Positions 16,748 through 26,409 of a stretch of 52,584 nt of DNA are shown in pieces. Numbering within the stretch: the stretch's first letter is position 1; the number at the start of each line of letters is the position of its first letter. The notes beneath the pieces are model-generated. The model was not told the origin of the DNA and made no database searches. It was given only the letters and a program-made list of their open reading frames with translations. Location: assembly GCA_003242315.1 (NCBI GenBank), contig QGUY01000002.1:1-52584 (forward strand), read 5' to 3'. The translations under genes and the position numbers were made by a program. Origin of the DNA: Bacteroidota bacterium. GTDB lineage: Bacteria; Bacteroidota; Bacteroidia; Cytophagales; Cyclobacteriaceae.

Positions 16748-16808
16748 AGTTAGTTCTAACTCGTTAGTTAATTTTTATCATCCAGCGTTGCCCTGTCCGC
16801 CATTCCCG

Positions 16809-17402
16809 CTACCGGTTGAACAGCATAAACAGGAACAAATATAGCCAAAGCGCATCCAAAAAGTGCCAGTACGTGAGGCACATTTCCATCCTCGTAAGGT
16901 TTTTGGAATGTATTTCATAACGGAATGCGGCCGCCAGCACAATCAGCAGAAAAATGATCCCGCTCACAATGTGCAGTCCGTGCAAACCGGAAATCACGTA
17001 CACAAACGATCCCGAAACAGCGCTGGGCCGGTCGCCCACGAGGTAAACATTTGCCACCACCATCTGCTCCCATGCAAACCACTGGCCGACAAGAAATCCA
17101 ACACCCAGAATTGTCGTGATACCCACAGCCAGCTTCACTGTCGCCAGGTCATCGCGTTTCGCGGAAATGTACCCCCAATGCAGTGTCACACTGCTCAGGA
17201 GGATGATGCCGGTATTTACCCAAAACAGCGACGGCAAATCGAACACCATCCAATTCCCCTCCGCCTGACGGACAATGTAAGCACTCGTCAGCGCGGCAAA
17301 CACCATCATCACGCTGGCCATGAACAGCCAAAGCGCGAACTTCTTCGGATGCATCGAAAGCGGCTTCTTCGCTTCTTCCACAATCTTCATATCGATCTCC
17401 AT
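16809..17402 (-). CDS. Cytochrome c oxidase subunit III-like (second copy)
   Basis: 197 residues from the chosen ATG at 17402. A longer frame reaches 17465, but its extra 21 residues lie within ctaB and are Cys/Arg-rich, unlike the family. The protein has five helices with ISGLHGLHIVSGIIF and YWHFLDALWLYLFLF, matching subunit III. The N-terminus is cytoplasmic (MEIDMKIVEEAKKPLSMHP). It follows ctaB by 13 bases. In the complex it may form a heterodimer-like pair with the first subunit III; that is inference. Confidence 0.9.
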   Translation of the reverse strand: MEIDMKIVEEAKKPLSMHPKKFALWLFMASVMMVFAALTSAYIVRQAEGNWMVFDLPSLFWVNTGIILLSSVTLHWGYISAKRDDLATVKLAVGITTILGVGFLVGQWFAWEQMVVANVYLVGDRPSAVSGSFVYVISGLHGLHIVSGIIFLLIVLAAAFRYEIHSKNLTRMEMCLTYWHFLDALWLYLFLFMLFNR

Positions 17403-17415
17403 GAGAATCCTCTTT

Positions 17416-18309
17416 CTACACCTTATCCAACAAATAAGCAATCTGCACCACCGGCAGATAGACAAACGATCCGAACATGATCCGCAGCGCTGACTTGTGA
17501 TTTACATCTCTCATCAGTGAAAAGGTCTGCGCGAAAAACAAAACCCCGCATACTGTTGCCACAACCGCTGAGTATATGCCGGTGATACCAAACGTAGCCG
17601 GAAGCAAACCCAGCGGGATGAGGAACATTGTATAGATCATGATCTGAATCGCCGTATTCAGATCTTTTCTTCCGCCTGACGGGAGCAACTTGAACCCCGC
17701 TTTCTTGTAATCATCATCCGCAACCCAGGCGATAGCCCAGAAATGCGGAAACTGCCAGATGAATTGGATTCCGAAAATGATCCACGCTTCGTACGATATT
17801 GAACCCGTCGCCGCGGTCCATCCCAACAGCGGCGGCAGAGCACCCGGTATCGCTCCAACAAACACTGCGATCGGTCCTACGCGTTTCAATGGTGTGTAAA
17901 CGAAACTATACAACACCATCGACAGCAGCGACAGGCATACCGTGAGCAGGTTTGTGTACAGCATCAGCAACGTGATACCCGCGGTCAAACACAAACCTGC
18001 AAGGATCCACGCCTCCTGAACGCTTACGCGGCTTGTGGGAAGAGGCCTGCGCATGGTACGCCGCATCACTTTGTCGAGATCCCGTTCAAAGATTTGATTG
18101 AGGGTTATCGAAGCGCCGGATACCAAAAATCCTCCTGTGAACACGCACAAAAGTGCAAGCAAATTCACTTCACGCGAAGCGAGAACGAAACCAAAGGCGC
18201 ACGAGAACGCGACGAGCAGGGAAAGGCGTACTTTCAGCAGCTCGGAAAAAGCGCGTAGCCGGGCAGTTACCGGCAGCGTATTTCCCAATTGACCTGCTAT
18301 CATGCTCAT
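17416..18309 (-). CDS. ctaB: Heme O synthase (protoheme IX farnesyltransferase)
   Basis: 297 residues with eight to nine membrane helices. CtaB adds a farnesyl group to heme B, giving heme O. The prenyl-diphosphate site NQIFERDLDKVMRRTMRRPL is at about 77-96, and a second Asp-rich site, WVADDDYKKAG, lies after the middle helices. The start overlaps the ctaA stop by four bases (ATGA), so heme O and heme A synthases are translationally coupled. Confidence 0.95.
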   Translation of the reverse strand: MSMIAGQLGNTLPVTARLRAFSELLKVRLSLLVAFSCAFGFVLASREVNLLALLCVFTGGFLVSGASITLNQIFERDLDKVMRRTMRRPLPTSRVSVQEAWILAGLCLTAGITLLMLYTNLLTVCLSLLSMVLYSFVYTPLKRVGPIAVFVGAIPGALPPLLGWTAATGSISYEAWIIFGIQFIWQFPHFWAIAWVADDDYKKAGFKLLPSGGRKDLNTAIQIMIYTMFLIPLGLLPATFGITGIYSAVVATVCGVLFFAQTFSLMRDVNHKSALRIMFGSFVYLPVVQIAYLLDKV

Positions 18310-19334
18310 CGTTTCAGTATTCCTTCCTTAGTAAACTTATTCGTTTCCATCAGCAGCAGCACCAGCATTCCGAACATTACCGATGCCAGCACCAGGTGCA
18401 GCGGCTGCAAAGCTGCGGGCACACTCCAGTACGCCATACCAGCCCCGCTCAACACTGTAGCGAGGGCCAGCAAGCCCAGGGTTGCAGCGAAGGTGCGATT
18501 CGCTTGCGTCAACCATAGGCGCACAACCAAAGCGCCCATCAGGATCACCACCACCCATGAAAACGAGCGGTGAATGATGAAGTCTGCCCCCAGGTTAGCG
18601 ATCCATTCGCTTCGATCCAGCCGCACTGCCAGCTGATCGACGACCTCTCTCACCTTAGTGCCCATCAGTACCTGGATGATCAGCACGCTCAGACAAGCAA
18701 GTACCAATCCTTTCGCGATCGGCGCCGACAAGATCGAACCCATCTCGCGGCTCTTGCTCACCAGGTACACCAGCAACCCGATGATGACCAGCGCCAGGAA
18801 CATGTGCAGCGTGATGGTCCAGGGTGTCAGGTTCGACGATACTACCACGGAACCGATCCATCCCTGAAAGCCCACCAGCAGCAGCGTACTCACGGCTACG
18901 ACTGTCATGCGTGGTTGCGTGCTCCTGAACCGCCAGGAAGCGACGGCCACGGCAAAGATCAAAATGCCGATTGTCGCCCCGGTCAGCCGGTTGAAGTATT
19001 CAATCCACGTTTTCGTGGCGTTGAATTCGGTCTCTTCCCGAACAGCCTCGTCGGTGATGAGACGCTGCGCGGTTTCCTCGAAGCCCAGGGCAGAGAGGTA
19101 ACGCGCATACTTCAAATTCTTCTTGTGGCGGTATTCGGAATAGTACGACTTATAGTCATCAGGAAGCTCGGATACGTCCGTGGGCGGGACCCATCGCCCA
19201 AAACATTTGGGCCAATCGGGACACCCCATCCCGGAACCGGTAGTCCTCACAATTCCTCCTACCGCAATCAATACATATACGGCGATCAGTGTTGTCAGCG
19301 ACAATCTGTAGAATGATCGCCTGATTTTACTCAT
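18306..19334 (-). CDS. ctaA: Heme A synthase (COX15/CtaA)
   Basis: 342 residues, eight membrane helices. The N-terminal signature VGGIVRTTGSGMGCPDWPKCFG sits at about 24-45 (given here as VGGIVRTTGSGMG followed by CPDWPKCFG), followed by FNRLTGATIG and later HMFLALV and HRSFSWV, which carry the heme-ligand histidines. It hydroxylates heme O to heme A for the oxidase. It follows ctaD by 26 bases. Some CtaA proteins have a Cys pair in the first loop; here CPDWPKC provides one. Confidence 0.94.
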   Translation of the reverse strand: MSKIRRSFYRLSLTTLIAVYVLIAVGGIVRTTGSGMGCPDWPKCFGRWVPPTDVSELPDDYKSYYSEYRHKKNLKYARYLSALGFEETAQRLITDEAVREETEFNATKTWIEYFNRLTGATIGILIFAVAVASWRFRSTQPRMTVVAVSTLLLVGFQGWIGSVVVSSNLTPWTITLHMFLALVIIGLLVYLVSKSREMGSILSAPIAKGLVLACLSVLIIQVLMGTKVREVVDQLAVRLDRSEWIANLGADFIIHRSFSWVVVILMGALVVRLWLTQANRTFAATLGLLALATVLSGAGMAYWSVPAALQPLHLVLASVMFGMLVLLLMETNKFTKEGILKR

Positions 19335-19360
19335 ACCATTTGCTATGTCCCCATAGCGTT

Positions 19361-21250
19361 TCAGTGTGCGGGTCGATGACCCTCTTGCACGTGCCCGGAT
19401 GCCTGATCCGTCTCCAGCTTGATCAGCTCATTTTCATGCGGCAGGTTCGACTCAGGTGTTTCCGAGTAAGGTATGTGCTGCGGAATGTAGTCTTCCTTCG
19501 CTCCCGGCTTGCTGTAGTCGTACGGCCAGCGGTATACCGCAGGTATTTCGCCCGGCCAGTTTCCGTGCTGCGGGAATCGCGGCGTCGTCCATTCGAGGGT
19601 ATTGGACTTCCACGGGTTGGGAGGCGCAAGCCTGCCGCGGAAAATGCTGTAGACAAAATTGAACAGGAAAATGAACTGGGCGCTGAGCGTCAGAATCGCC
19701 GCGATACTTACAAGTTGATTGAGATCAGAGAATCCGCTAAATGCGTCGAAGTTCGTAAACGAGTAATACCTTCTGGGGAAACCGGCGATACCAATGTAGT
19801 GCATAGGGAAGAACACCAGGTAAACCCCTACGAAGGTTACCCAGAAGTGGATGTAACCAAGTCTCCGGTCCATCATCCGCCCGAACATTTTCGGGAACCA
19901 GTGATAAATACCCGCCAGCATTCCGAAGAACGACGCGCTTCCCATCACCAGGTGGAAGTGTGCCACAACAAAGTAAGTGTCGTGCAACTGGATATCGATC
20001 GCCGAGTTTCCAAGGAATATCCCGGTGATACCACCTGTAAGGAAGAACGACACCATACCGATGGAGAACAACATCGCCGGTGTGAACCTGATGTTACCCT
20101 GCCAAAGCGTGGTGACGTAGTTGAATATCTTAACAGCCGACGGAACTGCAATAATCAGCGTCAACAGCATGAAGATCGATCCCAGGAACGGGTTCATCCC
20201 CGTCACGAACATGTGGTGCGCCCAAACCACGAAGGACAGTATTGCGATGAACAGCATCGATCCCACCATCGCCTTATAGCCGAAGATGGGCTTGCGGCTG
20301 TTCGTAGCAATGATTTCCGAAGTAATCCCCAGGGCGGGAAGCAACACGATGTACACTTCAGGGTGACCGAGGAACCAGAACAAGTGCTGGAAGAGGATCG
20401 GGCTACCTCCTACGTTGGGTAGCGCTTCACCTCCTATGTAAATGTCTGACAGGTAGAAACTCGTACCGAAGCTGCGGTCGAATATCAGCAGCAACGCTGC
20501 CGCAAACAGCACGGGGAACGAGAGCAAACCTATGATAGCCGTGAAGAAGAACGCCCAGATTGTAAGCGGGAGCCTCGAGAAGGACATTCCACGGGTACGA
20601 AGGTTTATCACTGTTGTGATGTAGTTAATCCCACCCAGCAACGTGCTCACAATGAAGAGCGCCATGGCAATGAGCCAGAGCGTCATTCCGAGTCCAGACC
20701 CCTGTATCGCCTGAGGCAAAGCACTCAATGGCGGATAGATCGTCCACCCTCCGGCGGCAGGTCCGGTGCTGAGGAACAGCGACGAGAACATCACAACGCT
20801 GGAGGCGAAGAAGAACCAGTAAGAGAGCATGTTCATGAAGCCCGAGGCCATGTCACGCGCTCCGATCTGGAGGGGAATCAGGAAGTTGCTGAACGTACCA
20901 CTCAATCCCGCCGTCAACACGAAGAATACCATGATCGTACCGTGCATGGTGACGAGGGCGAGATAGAATTCGGGGTCAAGTTTGCCGTCTTCAGTGATCC
21001 AGCCTCCCAAAACCGGGCGAAGCCAGCTCACGTCCATATCAGGGAAGCCGAGTTGCAAGCGGAAGATCACCGACAGGATACCGCCAAGGAGGGCCCACAG
21101 CATACCTGTGATGAGGTACTGCTTTGCAATTACTTTATGGTCTTCGCTGAAGATGTATTTTGTCCAGAAATTGCCGGCGTGATGCTCGTCATGCCCATGT
21201 TCGTCGTGGGAATGAACGTGCTGCGCTGCGTGAATATCTGTAGTTGCCAT
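19361..21250 (-). CDS. ctaD: Cytochrome c oxidase subunit I (type A1)
   Basis: 629 residues, 12 or more helices. The low-spin heme ligand H103 (TMHGT), CuB ligands H296, H345 and H346, the crosslinked Tyr300 in GHPEVY, and H431/H433 (AHFHLV) are present. The Glu in GHPEV (E298) marks an A1-type enzyme with a D-pathway. This is the oxygen-reducing, proton-pumping core. The first 25 residues contain many His and Asp (HVHSHDEHGHDEHH), which is unusual for the enzyme core and may bind metal. It is flanked by ctaC (12 bases) and ctaA. Confidence 0.97.
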   Translation of the reverse strand: MATTDIHAAQHVHSHDEHGHDEHHAGNFWTKYIFSEDHKVIAKQYLITGMLWALLGGILSVIFRLQLGFPDMDVSWLRPVLGGWITEDGKLDPEFYLALVTMHGTIMVFFVLTAGLSGTFSNFLIPLQIGARDMASGFMNMLSYWFFFASSVVMFSSLFLSTGPAAGGWTIYPPLSALPQAIQGSGLGMTLWLIAMALFIVSTLLGGINYITTVINLRTRGMSFSRLPLTIWAFFFTAIIGLLSFPVLFAAALLLIFDRSFGTSFYLSDIYIGGEALPNVGGSPILFQHLFWFLGHPEVYIVLLPALGITSEIIATNSRKPIFGYKAMVGSMLFIAILSFVVWAHHMFVTGMNPFLGSIFMLLTLIIAVPSAVKIFNYVTTLWQGNIRFTPAMLFSIGMVSFFLTGGITGIFLGNSAIDIQLHDTYFVVAHFHLVMGSASFFGMLAGIYHWFPKMFGRMMDRRLGYIHFWVTFVGVYLVFFPMHYIGIAGFPRRYYSFTNFDAFSGFSDLNQLVSIAAILTLSAQFIFLFNFVYSIFRGRLAPPNPWKSNTLEWTTPRFPQHGNWPGEIPAVYRWPYDYSKPGAKEDYIPQHIPYSETPESNLPHENELIKLETDQASGHVQEGHRPAH

Positions 21251-21262
21251 GTCTTGAATTTC

Positions 21263-22363
21263 TTAATGTGAGCCCATTGTTGTCGTTGCCGCCGCGGGCA
21301 GTTCCATTACCGATTCCGCCGGTATTCCGGCCTTGATAATTGCGGTTTCGCGCAATTCCACCGGGACTTTGCTCAGATAGTCGGGGTTCAGCTTAAGCCA
21401 CGGTTGCTGCTTGGCCTTCCACGCCTCGTAATCTGCAACTTCCTCTACAACAACCGGAAGCCGCATGGAGAAGTGTCCTCTCCCGCAGATCTCAGCACAC
21501 GCCAGTTCATAGTTGAAATTGGGATCACCCAGTTCCTTCCTCATCTCTTCCGTTGTCTTGGTGGGGATGAATTTGAACTGTGTAGGCATGCCGGGCACTG
21601 CGTCCATCTTCACCCTAAAGTGAGGCAGATAAACACTGTGCAATACGTCTTTGGCGCGGATCATCAGAAGCACCTCCTTGCCTTTTGGCAAATGCAGTTC
21701 CAGCGCCTTGAAGTCGTCAAACGAGTTCTTGTCAGAAAGATCGAGACCAAACTCATTTATGCCGTCGATCTTTCGAAAATCGTACTTGCCGAGTTTGCCA
21801 TCGGTAACACCGGGATAGCGGACAGACCACGCGAACTGCTGGCCAATGATCTCGATCACTTCAGCTTGCTCGCTGGCCGGGGAAGTGATTCGGTTCCATG
21901 CGCGAAGCCCGGTAAAGATGAGAACCGCAAGTACGATGGCAGGTATGATCGTCCAGGCCAACTCAAGGTGGTGATTGTCAGGGTAGAATTTTGCCTTCCG
22001 GCCTTTCCTGTATTGAAACTTGTAGGTGAAGACAAACATCACAATGCTGATGATGGTGAAGGCCACCACCGTCACTCCCATCGTAATCCAGAAAAGCGTA
22101 TCCGTCCACGCGCCGTGCTCAGAAGCAACCGGCGGGCTGTAGCTGTCAAAGTGGGTGAAGGAATACCAGAAAAAGAGGCCGAGGCCGACCACCATAAACA
22201 CGAGGAACAAAAAGGCATTTACGCTGTTGCCCGAGGTAACCTCTTCCTCATCCTCATCCCTGCTGGTGTCCTTTGCCAGACTTACAAGGCTGGTCAGCCT
22301 GAATATCAGGTAAAGAATTCCCAGCAGCAGCAGGACACCCAGACCAATAATAAGAGTTATCAT
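21263..22363 (-). CDS. ctaC: Cytochrome c oxidase subunit II
   Basis: 366 residues. The N-terminal half has about four membrane helices (2-22, 50-70, 93-115, 137-155), more than the usual two. The C-terminal cupredoxin domain holds the CuA ligands H242, C289, C293, H297 and M300 (CAEICGRGHFSM). No CxxCH is fused, so this is an aa3 rather than a caa3 subunit. It accepts electrons from the Act complex or a soluble cytochrome c. Gaps of 12-15 bases on either side show it belongs to one long operon. Confidence 0.96.
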   Translation of the reverse strand: MITLIIGLGVLLLLGILYLIFRLTSLVSLAKDTSRDEDEEEVTSGNSVNAFLFLVFMVVGLGLFFWYSFTHFDSYSPPVASEHGAWTDTLFWITMGVTVVAFTIISIVMFVFTYKFQYRKGRKAKFYPDNHHLELAWTIIPAIVLAVLIFTGLRAWNRITSPASEQAEVIEIIGQQFAWSVRYPGVTDGKLGKYDFRKIDGINEFGLDLSDKNSFDDFKALELHLPKGKEVLLMIRAKDVLHSVYLPHFRVKMDAVPGMPTQFKFIPTKTTEEMRKELGDPNFNYELACAEICGRGHFSMRLPVVVEEVADYEAWKAKQQPWLKLNPDYLSKVPVELRETAIIKAGIPAESVMELPAAATTTMGSH

Positions 22364-22378
22364 GTCTATTCCCGGTTT

Positions 22379-23746
22379 TTAGATATGGTGATGCAGACTT
22401 TCTTCCAGCATGGGATGATTCCTTCCGATGAGCGGCATCCTGGCAAGCGTGTTGAACATAACCAGGAAAAAGGCAGCCAGGAAAATCAGTGTGGCGCCAA
22501 TTTCAAGGAATCCAACACCTCCCTGCTCCTGCATGACCGCCGGCGTCACCATGTTGTAAAAATCGAACCAGTGTCCGATCAGTACAATGGGACACACCAG
22601 TTTCAGCGTTGACAAGTGGCGTTTACTGTCCCTCGTCATGAACAACAGAAACGGAAGAACAAAGTTCAGAATCAGGTTTGCATAAAAGATCCAGGCGTAA
22701 GGGCTGGTGCGCATCCTTTCAATGAAGTACACCGTCTCCTCCGGAATGTTAGCATAGTAGATCAGCAGGAACTGACCAAACCAGATGTACGTCCAGAATA
22801 TGGAGAATGCGAACACGAATTTGCCGAGATCGTGCAAGTGATTGGCATTCACAATCTTCAGGTAGCCAGCACTCTTCAGGTTCGCGACGATCAGCGTAAT
22901 AAACGCCAGTCCCGTCACCCACCAGCTTGAAAAGACATACCATCCGAACATGGTGCTGAACCAGTGCGTATCAATGCTCATGATCCAGTCCCAGGCGGCT
23001 ACCGAAGAGCTGACCGCAAAGAACACCAGGAACCACGCCGACAGCGAACGGTTGCGGAACCAGTAAGAAGTCGAGGGATCAAGGTCTTCAGCGAGCATGT
23101 TCTTGCGAATCTGGATGAGGAACCAATACCAGAGGCCGAAGAACAGCACCATGCGCAGTATGTAAAAGAGCGGAAAGCTTCCCGCTGCCAGGGGCCAGAA
23201 GAAGTACGGGGCCTTTCCATTGATGATCTCATCGAATCCTGCGCCGTTTTCAACATAAAGGTCAGCGTGTGTCCAGTGGAACACATCGTGGCGCACGAGG
23301 AACCAGAGTATGAGCGTGAGGATGCCCGCGATGGGCAGCCACTGTGCCATTGCCAGTGGAACACGAAGAATACCCGCCGACCAGCCCGCCTGCGCGGCAT
23401 ATTGCACTGCCACAAAGAACAGCCCGATGATGGCCAGGCCAACAAAGTACATGTTGTTGGTCCACAGCGCCGCCCAGGTCCGCTTCAGCCATGCGCTGCT
23501 GCCGTGATGCTCACCGCCGTCTTCCGCGTGCGGAGCCGAGGCGTGATCCTGCAACGAGGCAACCATCTCCTTCGAAACGGAAAGCGCTGCGTGCCCTCCC
23601 GCATCCTCGTGGTGGCCTCCGCCTGTCATCGCGAGTACCAGTCCAAGAATAAAGAGGACGATCCCGGCACCCAGAAGGTAGTACACCTTCTTCTTGAGTT
23701 GCGGCGTGAATTGGTATCGTTCGTCTTCTACGGTTATGTGCGCCAT
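22379..23746 (-). CDS. actF: Alternative complex III subunit ActF
   Basis: 455 residues with about ten membrane helices, matching the ActF quinol:cytochrome c oxidoreductase subunit, a relative of NrfD/ActC. The loop after the first helix (about 40-85) is rich in His (GGGHHEDAGGHAAL, EDGGEHHGSS). In Rhodothermus and Flavobacterium structures ActF sits in the membrane next to ActC and may carry a proton path. The start is ATG, and the gene lies 37 bases after actE. Confidence 0.92.
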   Translation of the reverse strand: MAHITVEDERYQFTPQLKKKVYYLLGAGIVLFILGLVLAMTGGGHHEDAGGHAALSVSKEMVASLQDHASAPHAEDGGEHHGSSAWLKRTWAALWTNNMYFVGLAIIGLFFVAVQYAAQAGWSAGILRVPLAMAQWLPIAGILTLILWFLVRHDVFHWTHADLYVENGAGFDEIINGKAPYFFWPLAAGSFPLFYILRMVLFFGLWYWFLIQIRKNMLAEDLDPSTSYWFRNRSLSAWFLVFFAVSSSVAAWDWIMSIDTHWFSTMFGWYVFSSWWVTGLAFITLIVANLKSAGYLKIVNANHLHDLGKFVFAFSIFWTYIWFGQFLLIYYANIPEETVYFIERMRTSPYAWIFYANLILNFVLPFLLFMTRDSKRHLSTLKLVCPIVLIGHWFDFYNMVTPAVMQEQGGVGFLEIGATLIFLAAFFLVMFNTLARMPLIGRNHPMLEESLHHHI

Positions 23747-23783
23747 TTCTCTAGTTATTTCTTTCCCGGCTATTGCGCCGGCG

Positions 23784-24392
23784 TCATTTCAATGTCTTGA
23801 CAAACTTTGCAATCTTCCAGCGGTCTTCCGGACTCACCTGAGATCCGTGTGCCCACATGAGACCTTTGCCGTGCGTGATCACATGGAAGATGTGACCCTC
23901 CGAAATTCCCTTCAGGGCATCGCTCGTCAGGTTCGCCACACCAGCATACTTGTCAGCAACAGGGCCATCGCCTTTACCTTGCGGGCCGTGGCAGTGGTTG
24001 CAATACTTCATGTAAAGCGCTTTCCCCTGAGCAACAATTGCCGCGGTGGAATCCAGCGGGTTGACCAAACGATCAGCAAACTCAATGCTGTCCTTCGGAA
24101 TCCGGTAAGGCAGATGTCCGCGCTTCACTGTGTTTGGAGGTGGCACCCTCATGTTCATGGCGTGAGGGTTGAATGGGTTCGAATTGTAGAACTCCGCGTG
24201 GCCATCGGAATAGTCTATTGAGGTTAGCCACCAGCCGGCATCCTTATCGGTTATCTGCGTCAGCGGGTCGTATGGCACCGAGTGATACATGTTCGGCGCA
24301 TACTCCAGTCCGGGATTGTCGCCACCGGCCTTGCAGCCAGCCAACGCAATGGCCAACGATGCTCCGACGGTCAAACTTCTGATCACGCGCAT
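23784..24392 (-). CDS. actE: Alternative complex III monoheme cytochrome c ActE (lipoprotein)
   Basis: 202 residues from the chosen ATG (24392). A longer frame to 24446 would overlap actD and spoil the signal. The start MRVIRSLTVGASLAIALAGC is a lipoprotein signal with the acylated Cys at 20. One heme site CNHCH lies at 131-135, with a likely Met ligand at 179 (GLMWAH). ActE is the membrane-anchored cytochrome that passes electrons from the Act core towards the oxidase. It lies seven bases after actD. Confidence 0.93.
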   Translation of the reverse strand: MRVIRSLTVGASLAIALAGCKAGGDNPGLEYAPNMYHSVPYDPLTQITDKDAGWWLTSIDYSDGHAEFYNSNPFNPHAMNMRVPPPNTVKRGHLPYRIPKDSIEFADRLVNPLDSTAAIVAQGKALYMKYCNHCHGPQGKGDGPVADKYAGVANLTSDALKGISEGHIFHVITHGKGLMWAHGSQVSPEDRWKIAKFVKTLK

Positions 24393-24399
24393 AATTCTC

Positions 24400-24939
24400 T
24401 TAATCTTCAAAGTTCTTTTCATTGACCTCCTCAGCACCAGCCTCACGAAGCAGCCGTGCCAGGTCGTCCTTACTCTTCCCCCTGTTGACGGCCAGGTCGA
24501 TAGCGATCACGTGCTTGTCGTCTGTGCTGCGCACATCGAACTGGCGGGGCCATTTGTAGGGCTTCATGTCACTGACTATGAGAAACGTTGCCACCATCCC
24601 GAGGGCGGACAGCAATACGGTCAACTCGAATGTCACCGGAATAAAAGGCGGAAGCGAAGCGAAGTTCTTTCCACCGATAATCATCGGCCAGTCGTATCCG
24701 AGCATCCAAATCTGCATCACAAGTGCCAGCGTCGTTCCTGTTAATCCGAACAGGAAGGCCGCTATCGGCAAACGCGTTCTCCGGTATCCCAATGCTTCAT
24801 CAAGACCGTGTACCGGAAAGGGAGTGAAGACCTCGTGAATGCGGACGCCACTTCCACGCACTTTCTTCACTGCGTCCATCAGTACGTCTTCGTCGTTGAA
24901 GACTCCAAGAATAAAGTGTTTGTCTGCGTTCATGGTCAT
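24400..24939 (-). CDS. actD: Alternative complex III subunit ActD (DUF3341)
   Basis: 179 residues with two membrane helices (about 58-80 and 95-118). The N-terminal part, [22 protein letters not shown], and the [16 protein letters not shown] motif are the DUF3341 signature. The first ATG overlaps the actC stop by four bases (ATGA); a second in-frame ATG at 24933 is also possible. ActD is a small membrane subunit that packs beside ActC and ActF; it carries no cofactor. Confidence 0.93.
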   Translation of the reverse strand: MTMNADKHFILGVFNDEDVLMDAVKKVRGSGVRIHEVFTPFPVHGLDEALGYRRTRLPIAAFLFGLTGTTLALVMQIWMLGYDWPMIIGGKNFASLPPFIPVTFELTVLLSALGMVATFLIVSDMKPYKWPRQFDVRSTDDKHVIAIDLAVNRGKSKDDLARLLREAGAEEVNEKNFED

Positions 24940-26354
24940 TTGTCTGTCGTTACAGGAACCCCTTTCTCAGCGGTTTCCGCATGCGTCACCCGTTCGGAGT
25001 TAGCCTTGAGTATGCTCTTCACTTCAGCCATGTTGATCACCGGGAAGAACTTGGCGAACAGCAGGAATGCAGTGAAGAAGAATCCGATGGTGAGAATAAA
25101 TTCACCCACATCGTACAACGTAGGATGGAACATCGTCCAGCTCGAAGGCACGTAATCGCGGTGCAGTGACGTCACGATGATTACGAATCGCTCGAACCAC
25201 ATACCGATATTCACAATGATCGAGAGTATGAACGTAGCAGCGATGCTTGTCCGGATTTTCTTTATCCAGAAGAGCTGCGGCGAAATCACGTTACAAGTCA
25301 TCATCGACCAGTACGCCCAGGCGTATGGTCCCTGGATACGGTTGTAGAACGCATACCCTTCATAAGGAACCTGGGAATACCACGAGATGAACAACTCGGT
25401 GATATAGGCGATACCGACAATCGAACCTGTGATGATGATAATGATGTTCATCAGTTCGATGTGCCAGATGGTAATGTAGTCTTCAAGCTTGAACACTTTC
25501 CGTGTTACCAGCAACAGCGTGAGTACCATTGCGAACCCGCTGAAGATAGCACCGGAAACGAAGTACGGAGGGAAGATCGTTGTGTGCCAGCCCGGGATGA
25601 CCGACGTTGCGAAGTCGAACGACACGATCGTGTGAACCGAAAGCACCAGCGGTGTCGAAAGACCCGCCAGGATAAGCGCTACCGATTCATACCGCATCCA
25701 CGTTTTTGCGCCACCGCTCCATCCGAAGCTCAACGCATTGTAAATGGCTGCACGGGTCTTGGCACCTTGCCGAACCGCGCGGTCGCGGATCGTCGCGAAA
25801 TCGGGAATGAGCCCCATGTACCAGAACACCAGTGAAACGGTGAAGTACGTCGAGATCGCGAACACGTCCCACAACAGTGGAGAATTGAAGTTCACCCAAA
25901 GAGAACCAAACGCGTTCGGGAGGGGAAGCGCCCAGTAAAATCCAACCCAGAGGCGACCCATGTGCAACGCCGGGAACGACGCGGCACAGATCACGGCAAA
26001 GATTGTCATAGCTTCCGCCGCGCGGTTGATCGACATTCTCCACTTCTGGCGGAACAACAGGAGAATCGCGGAAATCAGCGTTCCTGCGTGACCGATACCG
26101 ACCCACCAGACGAAGTTTGTGATATCCCACGCCCAGCCGACTGTCTTGTTCAGACCCCACACGCCGACACCATGCCAAAGCAGCATGCACATGCAGTACA
26201 CACCAAACGCAAGCAAAGCAAGGGACACCGCCATCGCCGCATACCACAGTTTAGCGGGTTTGTTCTCCACATGTCTGCTGATATCATGCGAAACGTCTGC
26301 TATGGTCTTACCCCCGGTTACCAGCGGATCGCGTACTGATGAAGGCTGATGCAT
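24936..26354 (-). CDS. actC: Alternative complex III quinol-binding subunit ActC (NrfD-like)
   Basis: 472 residues, ten membrane helices, in the NrfD/PsrC family. ActC oxidises quinol near the periplasmic face and hands electrons to the iron-sulfur domain of ActB. Characteristic stretches include [19 protein letters not shown] (89-107) and [20 protein letters not shown] (given as [10 protein letters not shown] and SLHRDYVPS). It follows actB by 55 bases and overlaps actD by four. Confidence 0.95.
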   Translation of the reverse strand: MHQPSSVRDPLVTGGKTIADVSHDISRHVENKPAKLWYAAMAVSLALLAFGVYCMCMLLWHGVGVWGLNKTVGWAWDITNFVWWVGIGHAGTLISAILLLFRQKWRMSINRAAEAMTIFAVICAASFPALHMGRLWVGFYWALPLPNAFGSLWVNFNSPLLWDVFAISTYFTVSLVFWYMGLIPDFATIRDRAVRQGAKTRAAIYNALSFGWSGGAKTWMRYESVALILAGLSTPLVLSVHTIVSFDFATSVIPGWHTTIFPPYFVSGAIFSGFAMVLTLLLVTRKVFKLEDYITIWHIELMNIIIIITGSIVGIAYITELFISWYSQVPYEGYAFYNRIQGPYAWAYWSMMTCNVISPQLFWIKKIRTSIAATFILSIIVNIGMWFERFVIIVTSLHRDYVPSSWTMFHPTLYDVGEFILTIGFFFTAFLLFAKFFPVINMAEVKSILKANSERVTHAETAEKGVPVTTDK

Positions 26355-26409
26355 ATCTTGCGCTATTCTTTAATTCTTTATGTGAGAAATTCTGTTCATG
26401 CCGCTCATG

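Noticed and set aside
19340-20422. 360-codon frame on the plus strand opposite ctaD
   Set aside because: ctaD is certain on the other strand; the antisense frame is rich in Arg, His and Gln and is a by-product of codon bias.
21404-22612. 402-codon frame on the plus strand opposite ctaC and actF
   Set aside because: Same reason: both genes beneath it are certain and the antisense protein has no recognisable pattern.
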